The notes: generated from the letters alone by a model not told the origin. 64,000 bases of DNA from Sisyra terminalis (GCA_958496175.1 OY292279.1:1674001-1738000); one strand, 5' to 3'; numbered from the stretch's first letter, positions 35,202-50,187 are shown. Translations and numbers: made by a program.

Positions 35202-36867
35202 TCATAAAAGTTTTCTAAGCATGAAAATTGAAAGTATACATCCTTCTGTACATGCTATGCAAATTTTTCTGAAAACAAGCCACGTGTACGGGAGATATTG
35301 ACCATCAAAGTGGCAGAAGAAATCACGTTTGGTCAAAAAAAAACCGTGGGTTAACCATCGTTGATTTTTCACGGAAATCAAAAATTTCATATAAGTTTTC
35401 TAAGCATGAAAATTGAAAGTATACATCCTTCTGTACATGCTATGCAAATTTTTTTGAAAACAAGCTACGTGTACGGGAGATATTGACCATCAAAGTGGCA
35501 GTAGAAATCACGTTTCGTCAAAAAAAAACCGTGGGTTAACCATCGTTGATTTTTCACGGAAATCGAAAATCTCATAAAAGTTTTCTAAGCATGAAAATTG
35601 AAAGTATACATCCATCTGTACATGCTTTGCAAATTTTTTTGAAAACAAGCCACGTGTACGGGAGATATTGACCATCAAAGTGGCAGTAGAAATCACGTTT
35701 CGTCAAAAAAAAACCGTGGGTTAACCATCGTTGATTTTTCACGGAAATCAAAAATTTCATATAAGTTTTCTAAGCATGAAAATTGAAAGTATACATCCTT
35801 CTGTACATGCTATGCAAATTTTTTTGAAAACAAGCCACGTGTACGGGAGATATTGACCATCAAAGTGGCAGTAGAAATCACGTTTCGTCAAAAAAAAACC
35901 GTGGGTTAACCATCGTTGATTTTTCACGGAAATCAAAAATTTCATATAAGTTTTCTAAGCATGAAAATTGAAAGTATACATCCTTCTGTACATGCTATGC
36001 AAATTTTTTTGAAAACAAGCTACGTGTACGGGAGATATTGACCATCAAAGTGGCAGTAGAAATCACGTTTCGTCAAATAAAAAACCGTGGGTTAACCATC
36101 GTTGATTTTTCACGGAAATCAAAAATTTCATAAAAGTTTTCTAAGCATGAAAATTGAAAGTTTATATCCTTCTGTACATGCTATGCAAATTTTTTTGAAA
36201 ACAAGCTACGTGTACGGGAGATATTGACCATCAAAGTGGCAGTAGAAATCACGTTTCGTCAAAAAAAAACCGTGGGTTAACCATCGTTGATTTTTCACGG
36301 AAATCGAAAATCTCATAAAAGTTTTCTAAGCATGAAAATTGAAAGTATACATCCATCTGTACATGCATTGCAAATTTTTCTGAAAACAAGCCACGTGTAC
36401 GGGAGATATTGACCATCAAAGTGACAGAAGAAATCACGTTTCGTCAAAAAAAAACCGTGGGTTAACCATCGTTGATTTTTCTCGGAAATCTAAAATTTCA
36501 TAAAAGTTTTCTAAGCATGAAAATTGAAAGTATACATCCTTCTGTACATGCTATGCAAATTTTTTTGAAAACAAGCCACGTGTACGGGAGATATTGACCA
36601 TCAAAGTGGCAGTAGAAATCACGTTTCGTCAAAAAAAAACCGTGGGTTAACCATCGTTGATTTTTCACGGAAATCGAAAATCTCATAAAAGTTTTCTAAG
36701 CATGAAAATTGAAAGTATACATCCTTCTGTACATGCTTTGCAAATTTTTCTGAAAACAAGCCACGTGTGCGGGAGATATTGACCATCAAAGTGGCAGAAG
36801 AAATCACGTTTGGTCAAAAAAAAACCGTGGGTTAACCATCGTTGATTTTTCACGGAAATCAAAAATT
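35202..36867 (+). repeat. Flank of 35-mer copy A (9 monomers), also at 50,188
   Basis: Matches 50,188-51,853 at 14,986 bp. It contains several T monomers (TACGTG at about 35,465, 36,020 and 36,205) and a CAAATAAAAAACC A-run at about 36,075. It also has a CATGCATTGC monomer with GTGACAGAAG (about 36,364-36,428) and the unique TTTTTCTCGGAAATCTAAAA at about 36,477-36,496. Confidence 0.85.
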
Positions 36868-39800
36868 TCATAAAAGTTTTCTAAGCATGAAAATTGAAAG
36901 TTTATATCCTTCTGTACATGCTATGCAAATTTTTCTGAAAACAAGCCACGTGTACGGGAGATATTGACCATCAAAGTGGCAGAAGAAATCACGTTTCGTC
37001 AAAAAAAAACCGTGGGTTAACCATCGTTGATTTTTCACGGAAATCGAAAATTTCATAAAAGTTTTCTAAGCATGAAAATTGAAAGTATACATCCTTCTGT
37101 ACATGCTATGCAAATTTTTCTGAAAACAAGTAACGTGTACGGGAGATATTGACCATCAAAGTGGCAGAAGAAATCACGTTTCGTCAAAAAAAAACCGTGG
37201 GTTAACCATCGTTGATTTTTCACGGAAATCGAAAATTTCATAAAAGTTTTCTAAGCATGAAAATTGAAAGTATACATCCATCTGTACATGCTATGCAAAT
37301 TTTTCTGAAAACAAGTAACGTGTACGGGAGATATTGACCATCAAAGTGGCAGAAGAAATCACGTTTCGTCAAAAAAAAACCGTGGGTTAACCATCGTTGA
37401 TTTTTCACGGAAATCAAAAATTTCATAAAAGTTTTCTAAGCATGAAAATTGAAAGTATACATCCTTCTGTACATGCTATGCAAATTTTTTTGAAAACAAG
37501 CCACGTGTACGGGAGATATTGACCATCAAAGTGGCAGTAGAAATCACGTTTCGTCAAAAAAAAACCGTGGGTTAACCATCGTTGATTTTTCACGGAAATC
37601 GAAAATCTCATAAAAGTTTTCTAAGCATGAAAATTGAAAGTATACATCCATCTGTACATGCTTTGCAAATTTTTCTGAAAACAAGCCACGTGTACGGGAG
37701 ATATTGACCATCAAAGTGGCAGAAGAAATCACGTTTCGTCAAAAAAAAACCGTGGGTTAACCATCGTTGATTTTTCACGGAAATCGAAAATTTCATAAAA
37801 GTTTTCTAAGCATGAAAATTGAAAGTATACATCCTTCTGTACATGCTATGCAAATTTTTCTGAAAACAAGCCACGTGTACGGGAGATATTGACCATCAAA
37901 GTGGCAGAAGAAATCACGTTTGGTCAAAAAAAAACCGTGGGTTAACCATCGTTGATTTTTCACGGAAATCAAAAATTTCATATAAGTTTTCTAAGCATGA
38001 AAATTGAAAGTATACATCCTTCTGTACATGCTATGCAAATTTTTTTGAAAACAAGCCACGTGTACGGGAGATATTGACCATCAAAGTGGCAGTAGAAATC
38101 ACGTTTCGTCAAAAAAAAACCGTGGGTTAACCATCGTTGATTTTTCACGGAAATCAAAAATTTCATATAAGTTTTCTAAGCATGAAAATTGAAAGTATAC
38201 ATCCTTCTGTACATGCTATGCAAATTTTTTTGAAAACAAGCTACGTGTACGGGAGATATTGACCATCAAAGTGGCAGTAGAAATCACGTTTCGTCAAAAA
38301 AAAACCGTGGGTTAACCATCGTTGATTTTTCACGGAAATCGAAAATTTCATAAAAGTTTTCTAAGCATGAAAATTGAAAGTATACATCCTTCTGTACATG
38401 CTATGCAAATTTTTCTGAAAACAAGTAACGTGTACGGGAGATATTGACCATCAAAGTGGCAGAAGAAATCACGTTTCGTCAAAAAAAAACCGTGGGTTAA
38501 CCATCGTTGATTTTTCACGGAAATCGAAAATTTCATAAAAGTTTTCTAAGCATGAAAATTGAAAGTATACATCCATCTGTACATGCTATGCAAATTTTTC
38601 TGAAAACAAGTAACGTGTACGGGAGATATTGACCATCAAAGTGGCAGAAGAAATCACGTTTCGTCAAAAAAAAACCGTGGGTTAACCATCGTTGATTTTT
38701 CACGGAAATCAAAAATTTCATAAAAGTTTTCTAAGCATGAAAATTGAAAGTATACATCCTTCTGTACATGCTATGCAAATTTTTTTGAAAACAAGCCACG
38801 TGTACGGGAGATATTGACCATCAAAGTGGCAGTAGAAATCACGTTTCGTCAAAAAAAAACCGTGGGTTAACCATCGTTGATTTTTCACGGAAATCGAAAA
38901 TCTCATAAAAGTTTTCTAAGCATGAAAATTGAAAGTATACATCCATCTGTACATGCTTTGCAAATTTTTCTGAAAACAAGCCACGTGTACGGGAGATATT
39001 GACCATCAAAGTGGCAGAAGAAATCACGTTTCGTCAAAAAAAAACCGTGGGTTAACCATCGTTGATTTTTCACGGAAATCGAAAATTTCATAAAAGTTTT
39101 CTAAGCATGAAAATTGAAAGTATACATCCTTCTGTACATGCTATGCAAATTTTTCTGAAAACAAGCCACGTGTACGGGAGATATTGACCATCAAAGTGGC
39201 AGAAGAAATCACGTTTGGTCAAAAAAAAACCGTGGGTTAACCATCGTTGATTTTTCACGGAAATCAAAAATTTCATATAAGTTTTCTAAGCATGAAAATT
39301 GAAAGTATACATCCTTCTGTACATGCTATGCAAATTTTTTTGAAAACAAGCCACGTGTACGGGAGATATTGACCATCAAAGTGGCAGTAGAAATCACGTT
39401 TCGTCAAAAAAAAACCGTGGGTTAACCATCGTTGATTTTTCACGGAAATCAAAAATTTCATATAAGTTTTCTAAGCATGAAAATTGAAAGTATACATCCT
39501 TCTGTACATGCTATGCAAATTTTTTTGAAAACAAGCTACGTGTACGGGAGATATTGACCATCAAAGTGGCAGTAGAAATCACGTTTCGTCAAAAAAAAAC
39601 CGTGGGTTAACCATCGTTGATTTTTCACGGAAATCGAAAATCTCATAAAAGTTTTCTAAGCATGAAAATTGAAAGTATACATCCATCTGTACATGCTTTG
39701 CAAATTTTTTTGAAAACAAGCCACGTGTACGGGAGATATTGACCATCAAAGTGGCAGTAGAAATCACGTTTCGTCAAAAAAAAACCGTGGGTTAACCATC

Positions 39801-42800
39801 GTTGATTTTTCACGGAAATCAAAAATTTCATATAAGTTTTCTAAGCATGAAAATTGAAAGTATACATCCTTCTGTACATGCTATGCAAATTTTTTTGAAA
39901 ACAAGCCACGTGTACGGGAGATATTGACCATCAAAGTGGCAGTAGAAATCACGTTTCGTCAAAAAAAAACCGTGGGTTAACCATCGTTGATTTTTCACGG
40001 AAATCAAAAATTTCATATAAGTTTTCTAAGCATGAAAATTGAAAGTATACATCCTTCTGTACATGCTATGCAAATTTTTTTGAAAACAAGCTACGTGTAC
40101 GGGAGATATTGACCATCAAAGTGGCAGTAGAAATCACGTTTCGTCAAAAAAAAACCGTGGGTTAACCATCGTTGATTTTTCACGGAAATCAAAAATTTCA
40201 TATAAGTTTTCTAAGCATGAAAATTGAAAGTATACATCCTTCTGTACATTCTATGCAAATTTTTTTGAAAACAAGCCACGTGTACGGGAGATATTGACCA
40301 TCAAAGTGGCAGTAGAAATCACGTTTCGTCAAAAAAAAACCGTGGGTTAACCATCGTTGATTTTTCACGGAAATCAAAAATTTCATATAAGTTTTCTAAG
40401 CATGAAAATTGAAAGTATACATCCTTCTGTACATGCTATGCAAATTTTTTTGAAAACAAGCTACGTGTACGGGAGATATTGACCATCAAAGTGGCAGTAG
40501 AAATCACGTTTCGTCAAAAAAAAACCGTGGGTTAACCATCGTTGATTTTTCACGGAAATCGAAAATCTCATAAAAGTTTTCTAAGCATGAAAATTGAAAG
40601 TATACATCCATCTGTACATGCATTGCAAATTTTTCTGAAAACAAGCCACGTGTACGGGAGATATTGACCATCAAAGTGACAGAAGAAATCACGTTTCGTC
40701 AAAAAAAAACCGTGGGTTAACCATCGTTGATTTTTCTCGGAAATCTAAAATTTCATAAAAGTTTTCTAAGCATGAAAATTGAAAGTATACATCCTTCTGT
40801 ACATGCTATGCAAATTTTTTTGAAAACAAGCCACGTGTACGGGAGATATTGACCATCAAAGTGGCAGTAGAAATCACGTTTCGTCAAAAAAAAACCGTGG
40901 GTTAACCATCGTTGATTTTTCACGGAAATCGAAAATTTCATAAAAGTTTTCTAAGCATGAAAATTGAAAGTATACATCCTTCTGTACATGCTATGCAAAT
41001 TTTTTTGAAAACAAGCCACGTGTACGGGAGATATTGACCATCAAAGTGGCAGTAGAAATCACGTTTCGTCAAAAAAAAACCGTGGGTTAACCATCGTTGA
41101 TTTTTCACGGAAATCGAAAATTTCATAAATGTTTTCTAAGCATGAAAATTGAAAGTTTATATCCTTCTGTACATGCTATGCAAATTTTTCTGAAAACAAG
41201 CCACGTGTACGGGAGATATTGACCATCAAAGTGGCAGAAGAAATCACGTTTGGTCAAAAAAAAACCGTGGGTTAACCATCGTTGATTTTTCACGGAAATC
41301 GAAAATTTCATAAAAGTTTTCTAAGCATGAAAATTTAAAGTATACATCCTTCTGTACATGCTATGCAAATTTTTTTGAAAACAAGCCACGTGTACGGGAG
41401 ATATTGACCATCAAAGTGGCAGTAGAAATCACGTTTCGTCAAAAAAAAACCGTGGGTTAACCATCGTTGATTTTTCACGGAAATCAAAAATTTCATATAA
41501 GTTTTCTAAGCATGAAAATTGAAAGTATACATCCTTCTGTACATGCTATGCAAATTTTTTTGAAAACAAGCCACGTGTACGGGAGATATTGACCATCAAA
41601 GTGGCAGTAGAAATCACGTTTCGTCAAAAAAAAACCGTGGGTTAACCATCGTTGATTTTTCACGGAAATCGAAAATCTCATAAAAGTTTTCTAAGCATGA
41701 AAATTGAAAGTTTATATCCTTCTGTACATGCTATGCAAATTTTTCTGAAAACAAGCCACGTGTACGGGAGATATTGACCATCAAAGTGGCAGAAGAAATC
41801 ACGTTTCGTCAAAAAAAAACCGTGGGTTAACCATCGTTGATTTTTCACGGAAATCGAAAATTTCATAAAAGTTTTCTAAGCATGAAAATTGAAAGTATAC
41901 ATCCTTCTGTACATGCTATGCAATTTTTCTGAAAACAAGCCACGTGTACGGGAGATATTGACCATCAAAGTGGCAGTAGAAATCACGTTTCGTCAAAAAA
42001 AAACCGTGGGTTAACCATCGTTGATTTTTCACGGAAATCGAAAATTTCATAAAAGTTTTCTAAGCATGAAAATTGAAAGTATACATCCTTCTGTACATGC
42101 TATGCTAATTTTTCTGAAAACAAGCCACGTGTACGGGAGATATTGACCATCAAAGTGGCAGTAGAAATCACGTTTCGTCAAAAAAAAACCGTGGGTTAAC
42201 CATCGTTGATTTTTCACGGAAATCGAAAATCTCATAAAAGTTTTCTAAGCATGAAAATTGAAAGTATACATCCATCTGTACATGCTTTGCAAATTTTTCT
42301 GAAAACAAGCCACGTGTGCGGGAGATATTGACCATCAAAGTGGCAGAAGAAATCACGTTTGGTCATATAAAAAACCGTGGGTTAACCATCGTTGATTTTT
42401 CACGGAAATCAAAAATTTCATAAAAGTTTTCTAAGCATGAAAATTGAAAGTTTATCTCCTTCTGTACATGCTATGCAAATTTTTCTGAAAACAAGCCACG
42501 TGTGCGGGAGATATTGACCATCAAAGTGGCAGAAGAAATCACGTTTCGTCAAAAAAAAACCGTGGGTTAACCATCGTTGATTTTTCACGGAAATCGAAAA
42601 TTTCATAAAAGTTTTCTAAGCATGAAAATTAAAAGTATACATCCTTCTGTACATGCTATGCAATTTTTTCCGAAAACAAGCCACGTGTACGGGAGATATT
42701 GACCATCAAAGTGACAGAAGAAATCACGTTTCGTCAAAAAAAAACTGTGGGTTAACCATCGTTGATTTTTCACGGAAATCGAAAATTTCATAAAAGTTTT

Positions 42801-43342
42801 CTAAGCATGAAAATTGAAAGTATACATCCTTCTGTACATGCTATGCTAATTTTTCTGAAAACAAGCCACGTGTACGGGAGATATTGACCATCAAAGTGGC
42901 AGTAGAAATCACGTTTCGTCAAAAAAAAACCGTGGGTTAACCATCGTTGATTTTTCACGGAAATCAAAAATTTCATATAAGTTTTCTAAGCATGAAAATT
43001 GAAAGTATACATCCTTCTGTACATGCTATGCAAATTTTTTTGAAAACAAGCCACGTGTACGGGAGATATTGACCATCAAAGTGGCAGTAGAAATCACGTT
43101 TCGTCAAAAAAAAACCGTGGGTTAACCATCGTTGATTTTTCACGGAAATCAAAAATTTCATATAAGTTTTCTAAGCATGAAAATTGAAAGTATACATCCT
43201 TCTGTACATGCTATGCAAATTTTTCTGAAAACAAGCCACGTGTACGGGAGATATTGACCATCAAAGTGGCAGAAGAAATCACGTTTGGTCAAAAAAAAAC
43301 CGTGGGTTAACCATCGTTGATTTTTCACGGAAATCAAAAATT
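36868..43342 (+). repeat. 35-mer HOR, 6,475 bp, copy A
   Basis: Starts with a D monomer. It contains a tandem 7-mer pair (37,053-38,347 and 38,348-39,642), Y/T monomers with ACATTCTATGC (about 40,248), the TTTTTCTCGGAAATC mark (about 40,734), AAATGTTTTC (about 41,127), AATTTAAAGTAT (about 41,334) and the p-q-c'-d'-e run (41,863-42,787). About 5.9 kb (to 42,787) matches copy B exactly in the order of subtypes and marks. The last three monomers (42,788-43,342) differ from the equivalent place in B. Confidence 0.9.
37053..39642 (+). repeat. 7-mer tandem pair, 2 x 1,295 bp, inside copy A
   Basis: Copies 37,053-38,347 and 38,348-39,642, each L, L(CCATCTG), Y, GTGTACGGG/CTTTGC monomer, CTGAAAAC/TTTGGTC monomer, Y, T. 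The same pair is present in B (43,528-46,117) and C (52,039-54,628), so it existed before the 35-mer was multiplied. Confidence 0.88.
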
Positions 43343-46300
43343 TCATAAAAGTTTTCTAAGCATGAAAATTGAAAGTTTATATCCTTCTGTACATGCTATG
43401 CAAATTTTTCTGAAAACAAGCCACGTGTACGGGAGATATTGACCATCAAAGTGGCAGAAGAAATCACGTTTCGTCAAAAAAAAACCGTGGGTTAACCATC
43501 GTTGATTTTTCACGGAAATCGAAAATTTCATAAAAGTTTTCTAAGCATGAAAATTGAAAGTATACATCCTTCTGTACATGCTATGCAAATTTTTCTGAAA
43601 ACAAGTAACGTGTACGGGAGATATTGACCATCAAAGTGGCAGAAGAAATCACGTTTCGTCAAAAAAAAACCGTGGGTTAACCATCGTTGATTTTTCACGG
43701 AAATCGAAAATTTCATAAAAGTTTTCTAAGCATGAAAATTGAAAGTATACATCCATCTGTACATGCTATGCAAATTTTTCTGAAAACAAGTAACGTGTAC
43801 GGGAGATATTGACCATCAAAGTGGCAGAAGAAATCACGTTTCGTCAAAAAAAAACCGTGGGTTAACCATCGTTGATTTTTCACGGAAATCAAAAATTTCA
43901 TAAAAGTTTTCTAAGCATGAAAATTGAAAGTATACATCCTTCTGTACATGCTATGCAAATTTTTTTGAAAACAAGCCACGTGTACGGGAGATATTGACCA
44001 TCAAAGTGGCAGTAGAAATCACGTTTCGTCAAAAAAAAACCGTGGGTTAACCATCGTTGATTTTTCACGGAAATCGAAAATCTCATAAAAGTTTTCTAAG
44101 CATGAAAATTGAAAGTATACATCCATCTGTACATGCTTTGCAAATTTTTCTGAAAACAAGCCACGTGTACGGGAGATATTGACCATCAAAGTGGCAGAAG
44201 AAATCACGTTTCGTCAAAAAAAAACCGTGGGTTAACCATCGTTGATTTTTCACGGAAATCGAAAATTTCATAAAAGTTTTCTAAGCATGAAAATTGAAAG
44301 TATACATCCTTCTGTACATGCTATGCAAATTTTTCTGAAAACAAGCCACGTGTACGGGAGATATTGACCATCAAAGTGGCAGAAGAAATCACGTTTGGTC
44401 AAAAAAAAACCGTGGGTTAACCATCGTTGATTTTTCACGGAAATCAAAAATTTCATATAAGTTTTCTAAGCATGAAAATTGAAAGTATACATCCTTCTGT
44501 ACATGCTATGCAAATTTTTTTGAAAACAAGCCACGTGTACGGGAGATATTGACCATCAAAGTGGCAGTAGAAATCACGTTTCGTCAAAAAAAAACCGTGG
44601 GTTAACCATCGTTGATTTTTCACGGAAATCAAAAATTTCATATAAGTTTTCTAAGCATGAAAATTGAAAGTATACATCCTTCTGTACATGCTATGCAAAT
44701 TTTTTTGAAAACAAGCTACGTGTACGGGAGATATTGACCATCAAAGTGGCAGTAGAAATCACGTTTCGTCAAAAAAAAACCGTGGGTTAACCATCGTTGA
44801 TTTTTCACGGAAATCGAAAATTTCATAAAAGTTTTCTAAGCATGAAAATTGAAAGTATACATCCTTCTGTACATGCTATGCAAATTTTTCTGAAAACAAG
44901 TAACGTGTACGGGAGATATTGACCATCAAAGTGGCAGAAGAAATCACGTTTCGTCAAAAAAAAACCGTGGGTTAACCATCGTTGATTTTTCACGGAAATC
45001 GAAAATTTCATAAAAGTTTTCTAAGCATGAAAATTGAAAGTATACATCCATCTGTACATGCTATGCAAATTTTTCTGAAAACAAGTAACGTGTACGGGAG
45101 ATATTGACCATCAAAGTGGCAGAAGAAATCACGTTTCGTCAAAAAAAAACCGTGGGTTAACCATCGTTGATTTTTCACGGAAATCAAAAATTTCATAAAA
45201 GTTTTCTAAGCATGAAAATTGAAAGTATACATCCTTCTGTACATGCTATGCAAATTTTTTTGAAAACAAGCCACGTGTACGGGAGATATTGACCATCAAA
45301 GTGGCAGTAGAAATCACGTTTCGTCAAAAAAAAACCGTGGGTTAACCATCGTTGATTTTTCACGGAAATCGAAAATCTCATAAAAGTTTTCTAAGCATGA
45401 AAATTGAAAGTATACATCCATCTGTACATGCTTTGCAAATTTTTCTGAAAACAAGCCACGTGTACGGGAGATATTGACCATCAAAGTGGCAGAAGAAATC
45501 ACGTTTCGTCAAAAAAAAACCGTGGGTTAACCATCGTTGATTTTTCACGGAAATCGAAAATTTCATAAAAGTTTTCTAAGCATGAAAATTGAAAGTATAC
45601 ATCCTTCTGTACATGCTATGCAAATTTTTCTGAAAACAAGCCACGTGTACGGGAGATATTGACCATCAAAGTGGCAGAAGAAATCACGTTTGGTCAAAAA
45701 AAAACCGTGGGTTAACCATCGTTGATTTTTCACGGAAATCAAAAATTTCATATAAGTTTTCTAAGCATGAAAATTGAAAGTATACATCCTTCTGTACATG
45801 CTATGCAAATTTTTTTGAAAACAAGCCACGTGTACGGGAGATATTGACCATCAAAGTGGCAGTAGAAATCACGTTTCGTCAAAAAAAAACCGTGGGTTAA
45901 CCATCGTTGATTTTTCACGGAAATCAAAAATTTCATATAAGTTTTCTAAGCATGAAAATTGAAAGTATACATCCTTCTGTACATGCTATGCAAATTTTTT
46001 TGAAAACAAGCTACGTGTACGGGAGATATTGACCATCAAAGTGGCAGTAGAAATCACGTTTCGTCAAAAAAAAACCGTGGGTTAACCATCGTTGATTTTT
46101 CACGGAAATCGAAAATCTCATAAAAGTTTTCTAAGCATGAAAATTGAAAGTATACATCCATCTGTACATGCTTTGCAAATTTTTTTGAAAACAAGCCACG
46201 TGTACGGGAGATATTGACCATCAAAGTGGCAGTAGAAATCACGTTTCGTCAAAAAAAAACCGTGGGTTAACCATCGTTGATTTTTCACGGAAATCAAAAA

Positions 46301-49300
46301 TTTCATATAAGTTTTCTAAGCATGAAAATTGAAAGTATACATCCTTCTGTACATGCTATGCAAATTTTTTTGAAAACAAGCCACGTGTACGGGAGATATT
46401 GACCATCAAAGTGGCAGTAGAAATCACGTTTCGTCAAAAAAAAACCGTGGGTTAACCATCGTTGATTTTTCACGGAAATCAAAAATTTCATATAAGTTTT
46501 CTAAGCATGAAAATTGAAAGTATACATCCTTCTGTACATGCTATGCAAATTTTTTTGAAAACAAGCTACGTGTACGGGAGATATTGACCATCAAAGTGGC
46601 AGTAGAAATCACGTTTCGTCAAAAAAAAACCGTGGGTTAACCATCGTTGATTTTTCACGGAAATCAAAAATTTCATATAAGTTTTCTAAGCATGAAAATT
46701 GAAAGTATACATCCTTCTGTACATTCTATGCAAATTTTTTTGAAAACAAGCCACGTGTACGGGAGATATTGACCATCAAAGTGGCAGTAGAAATCACGTT
46801 TCGTCAAAAAAAAACCGTGGGTTAACCATCGTTGATTTTTCACGGAAATCAAAAATTTCATATAAGTTTTCTAAGCATGAAAATTGAAAGTATACATCCT
46901 TCTGTACATGCTATGCAAATTTTTTTGAAAACAAGCTACGTGTACGGGAGATATTGACCATCAAAGTGGCAGTAGAAATCACGTTTCGTCAAAAAAAAAC
47001 CGTGGGTTAACCATCGTTGATTTTTCACGGAAATCGAAAATCTCATAAAAGTTTTCTAAGCATGAAAATTGAAAGTATACATCCATCTGTACATGCATTG
47101 CAAATTTTTCTGAAAACAAGCCACGTGTACGGGAGATATTGACCATCAAAGTGACAGAAGAAATCACGTTTCGTCAAAAAAAAACCGTGGGTTAACCATC
47201 GTTGATTTTTCTCGGAAATCTAAAATTTCATAAAAGTTTTCTAAGCATGAAAATTGAAAGTATACATCCTTCTGTACATGCTATGCAAATTTTTTTGAAA
47301 ACAAGCCACGTGTACGGGAGATATTGACCATCAAAGTGGCAGTAGAAATCACGTTTCGTCAAAAAAAAACCGTGGGTTAACCATCGTTGATTTTTCACGG
47401 AAATCGAAAATTTCATAAAAGTTTTCTAAGCATGAAAATTGAAAGTATACATCCTTCTGTACATGCTATGCAAATTTTTTTGAAAACAAGCCACGTGTAC
47501 GGGAGATATTGACCATCAAAGTGGCAGTAGAAATCACGTTTCGTCAAAAAAAAACCGTGGGTTAACCATCGTTGATTTTTCACGGAAATCGAAAATTTCA
47601 TAAATGTTTTCTAAGCATGAAAATTGAAAGTTTATATCCTTCTGTACATGCTATGCAAATTTTTCTGAAAACAAGCCACGTGTACGGGAGATATTGACCA
47701 TCAAAGTGGCAGAAGAAATCACGTTTGGTCAAAAAAAAACCGTGGGTTAACCATCGTTGATTTTTCACGGAAATCGAAAATTTCATAAAAGTTTTCTAAG
47801 CATGAAAATTTAAAGTATACATCCTTCTGTACATGCTATGCAAATTTTTTTGAAAACAAGCCACGTGTACGGGAGATATTGACCATCAAAGTGGCAGTAG
47901 AAATCACGTTTCGTCAAAAAAAAACCGTGGGTTAACCATCGTTGATTTTTCACGGAAATCAAAAATTTCATATAAGTTTTCTAAGCATGAAAATTGAAAG
48001 TATACATCCTTCTGTACATGCTATGCAAATTTTTTTGAAAACAAGCCACGTGTACGGGAGATATTGACCATCAAAGTGGCAGTAGAAATCACGTTTCGTC
48101 AAAAAAAAACCGTGGGTTAACCATCGTTGATTTTTCACGGAAATCGAAAATCTCATAAAAGTTTTCTAAGCATGAAAATTGAAAGTTTATATCCTTCTGT
48201 ACATGCTATGCAAATTTTTCTGAAAACAAGCCACGTGTACGGGAGATATTGACCATCAAAGTGGCAGAAGAAATCACGTTTCGTCAAAAAAAAACCGTGG
48301 GTTAACCATCGTTGATTTTTCACGGAAATCGAAAATTTCATAAAAGTTTTCTAAGCATGAAAATTGAAAGTATACATCCTTCTGTACATGCTATGCAATT
48401 TTTCTGAAAACAAGCCACGTGTACGGGAGATATTGACCATCAAAGTGGCAGTAGAAATCACGTTTCGTCAAAAAAAAACCGTGGGTTAACCATCGTTGAT
48501 TTTTCACGGAAATCGAAAATTTCATAAAAGTTTTCTAAGCATGAAAATTGAAAGTATACATCCTTCTGTACATGCTATGCTAATTTTTCTGAAAACAAGC
48601 CACGTGTACGGGAGATATTGACCATCAAAGTGGCAGTAGAAATCACGTTTCGTCAAAAAAAAACCGTGGGTTAACCATCGTTGATTTTTCACGGAAATCG
48701 AAAATCTCATAAAAGTTTTCTAAGCATGAAAATTGAAAGTATACATCCATCTGTACATGCTTTGCAAATTTTTCTGAAAACAAGCCACGTGTGCGGGAGA
48801 TATTGACCATCAAAGTGGCAGAAGAAATCACGTTTGGTCATATAAAAAACCGTGGGTTAACCATCGTTGATTTTTCACGGAAATCAAAAATTTCATAAAA
48901 GTTTTCTAAGCATGAAAATTGAAAGTTTATCTCCTTCTGTACATGCTATGCAAATTTTTCTGAAAACAAGCCACGTGTGCGGGAGATATTGACCATCAAA
49001 GTGGCAGAAGAAATCACGTTTCGTCAAAAAAAAACCGTGGGTTAACCATCGTTGATTTTTCACGGAAATCGAAAATTTCATAAAAGTTTTCTAAGCATGA
49101 AAATTAAAAGTATACATCCTTCTGTACATGCTATGCAATTTTTTCCGAAAACAAGCCACGTGTACGGGAGATATTGACCATCAAAGTGACAGAAGAAATC
49201 ACGTTTCGTCAAAAAAAAACTGTGGGTTAACCATCGTTGATTTTTCACGGAAATCGAAAATTTCATAAAAGTTTTCTAAGCATGAAAATTGAAAGTATAC

Positions 49301-49425
49301 ATCCTTCTGTACATGCTATGCTAATTTTTCTGAAAACAAGCCACGTGTACGGGAGATATTGACCATCAAAGTGGCAGTAGAAATCACGTTTCGTCAAAAA
49401 AAAACCGTGGGTTAACCATCGTTGA
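43343..49425 (+). repeat. 35-mer HOR, copy B
   Basis: Tandem partner of copy A at +6,475 bp, with every mark in the same order: ACATTCTATGC at about 46,723, TTTTTCTCGGAAATC at about 47,209, AATTTAAAG at about 47,809 and AAACTGTGGG at about 49,217. I noticed no marker difference from A up to the q monomer at 49,263. This is a visual comparison of marks, not a full alignment. Confidence 0.9.
43528..46117 (+). repeat. 7-mer tandem pair inside copy B
   Basis: Copies 43,528-44,822 and 44,823-46,117 with the same seven-monomer order as at 37,053. The T monomer closes each (TACGTG at about 44,715 and 46,010). Confidence 0.88.
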
Positions 49426-50187
49426 TTTTTCACGGAAATCGAAAATCTCATAAAAGTTTTCTAAGCATGAAAATTGAAAGTATACATCCATCTGTACATG
49501 CTTTGCAAATTTTTCTGAAAACAAGCCACGTGTGCGGGAGATATTGACCATCAAAGTGGCAGAAGAAATCACGTTTGGTCATATAAAAAACCGTGGGTTA
49601 ACCATCGTTGATTTTTCACGGAAATCAAAAATTTCATAAAAGTTTTCTAAGCATGAAAATTGAAAGTTTATCTCCTTCTGTACATGCTATGCAAATTTTT
49701 CTGAAAACAAGCCACGTGTGCGGGAGATATTGACCATCAAAGTGGCAGAAGAAATCACGTTTCGTCAAAAAAAAACCGTGGGTTAACCATCGTTGATTTT
49801 TCACGGAAATCGAAAATTTCATAAAAGTTTTCTAAGCATGAAAATTGAAAGTATACATCCTTCTGTACATGCTATGCAATTTTTCTGAAAACAAGCCACG
49901 TGTACGGGAGATATTGACCATCAAAGTGGCAGTAGAAATCACGTTTCGTCAAAAAAAAACCGTGGGTTAACCATCGTTGATTTTTCACGGAAATCGAAAA
50001 TTTCATAAAAGTTTTCTAAGCATGAAAATTGAAAGTATACATCCTTCTGTACATGCTATGCTAATTTTTCTGAAAACAAGCCACGTGTACGGGAGATATT
50101 GACCATCAAAGTGGCAGTAGAAATCACGTTTCGTCAAAAAAAAACCGTGGGTTAACCATCGTTGATTTTTCACGGAAATCGAAAATT
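48522..50187 (+). repeat. 4-mer tandem duplication (741 bp) at the right end of B
   Basis: The order is q (48,522), c' (48,707), d' (48,893), e (49,078), then again q (49,263), c' (49,448), d' (49,634), then p (49,819) and q (50,003). The second round stops before e and rejoins a p monomer, so the block is 741 bp repeated with a truncated second copy. c' is marked by CATATAAAAAACC (about 48,839 and 49,580) and d' by TTTATCTCC (about 48,927 and 49,668). Confidence 0.85.
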
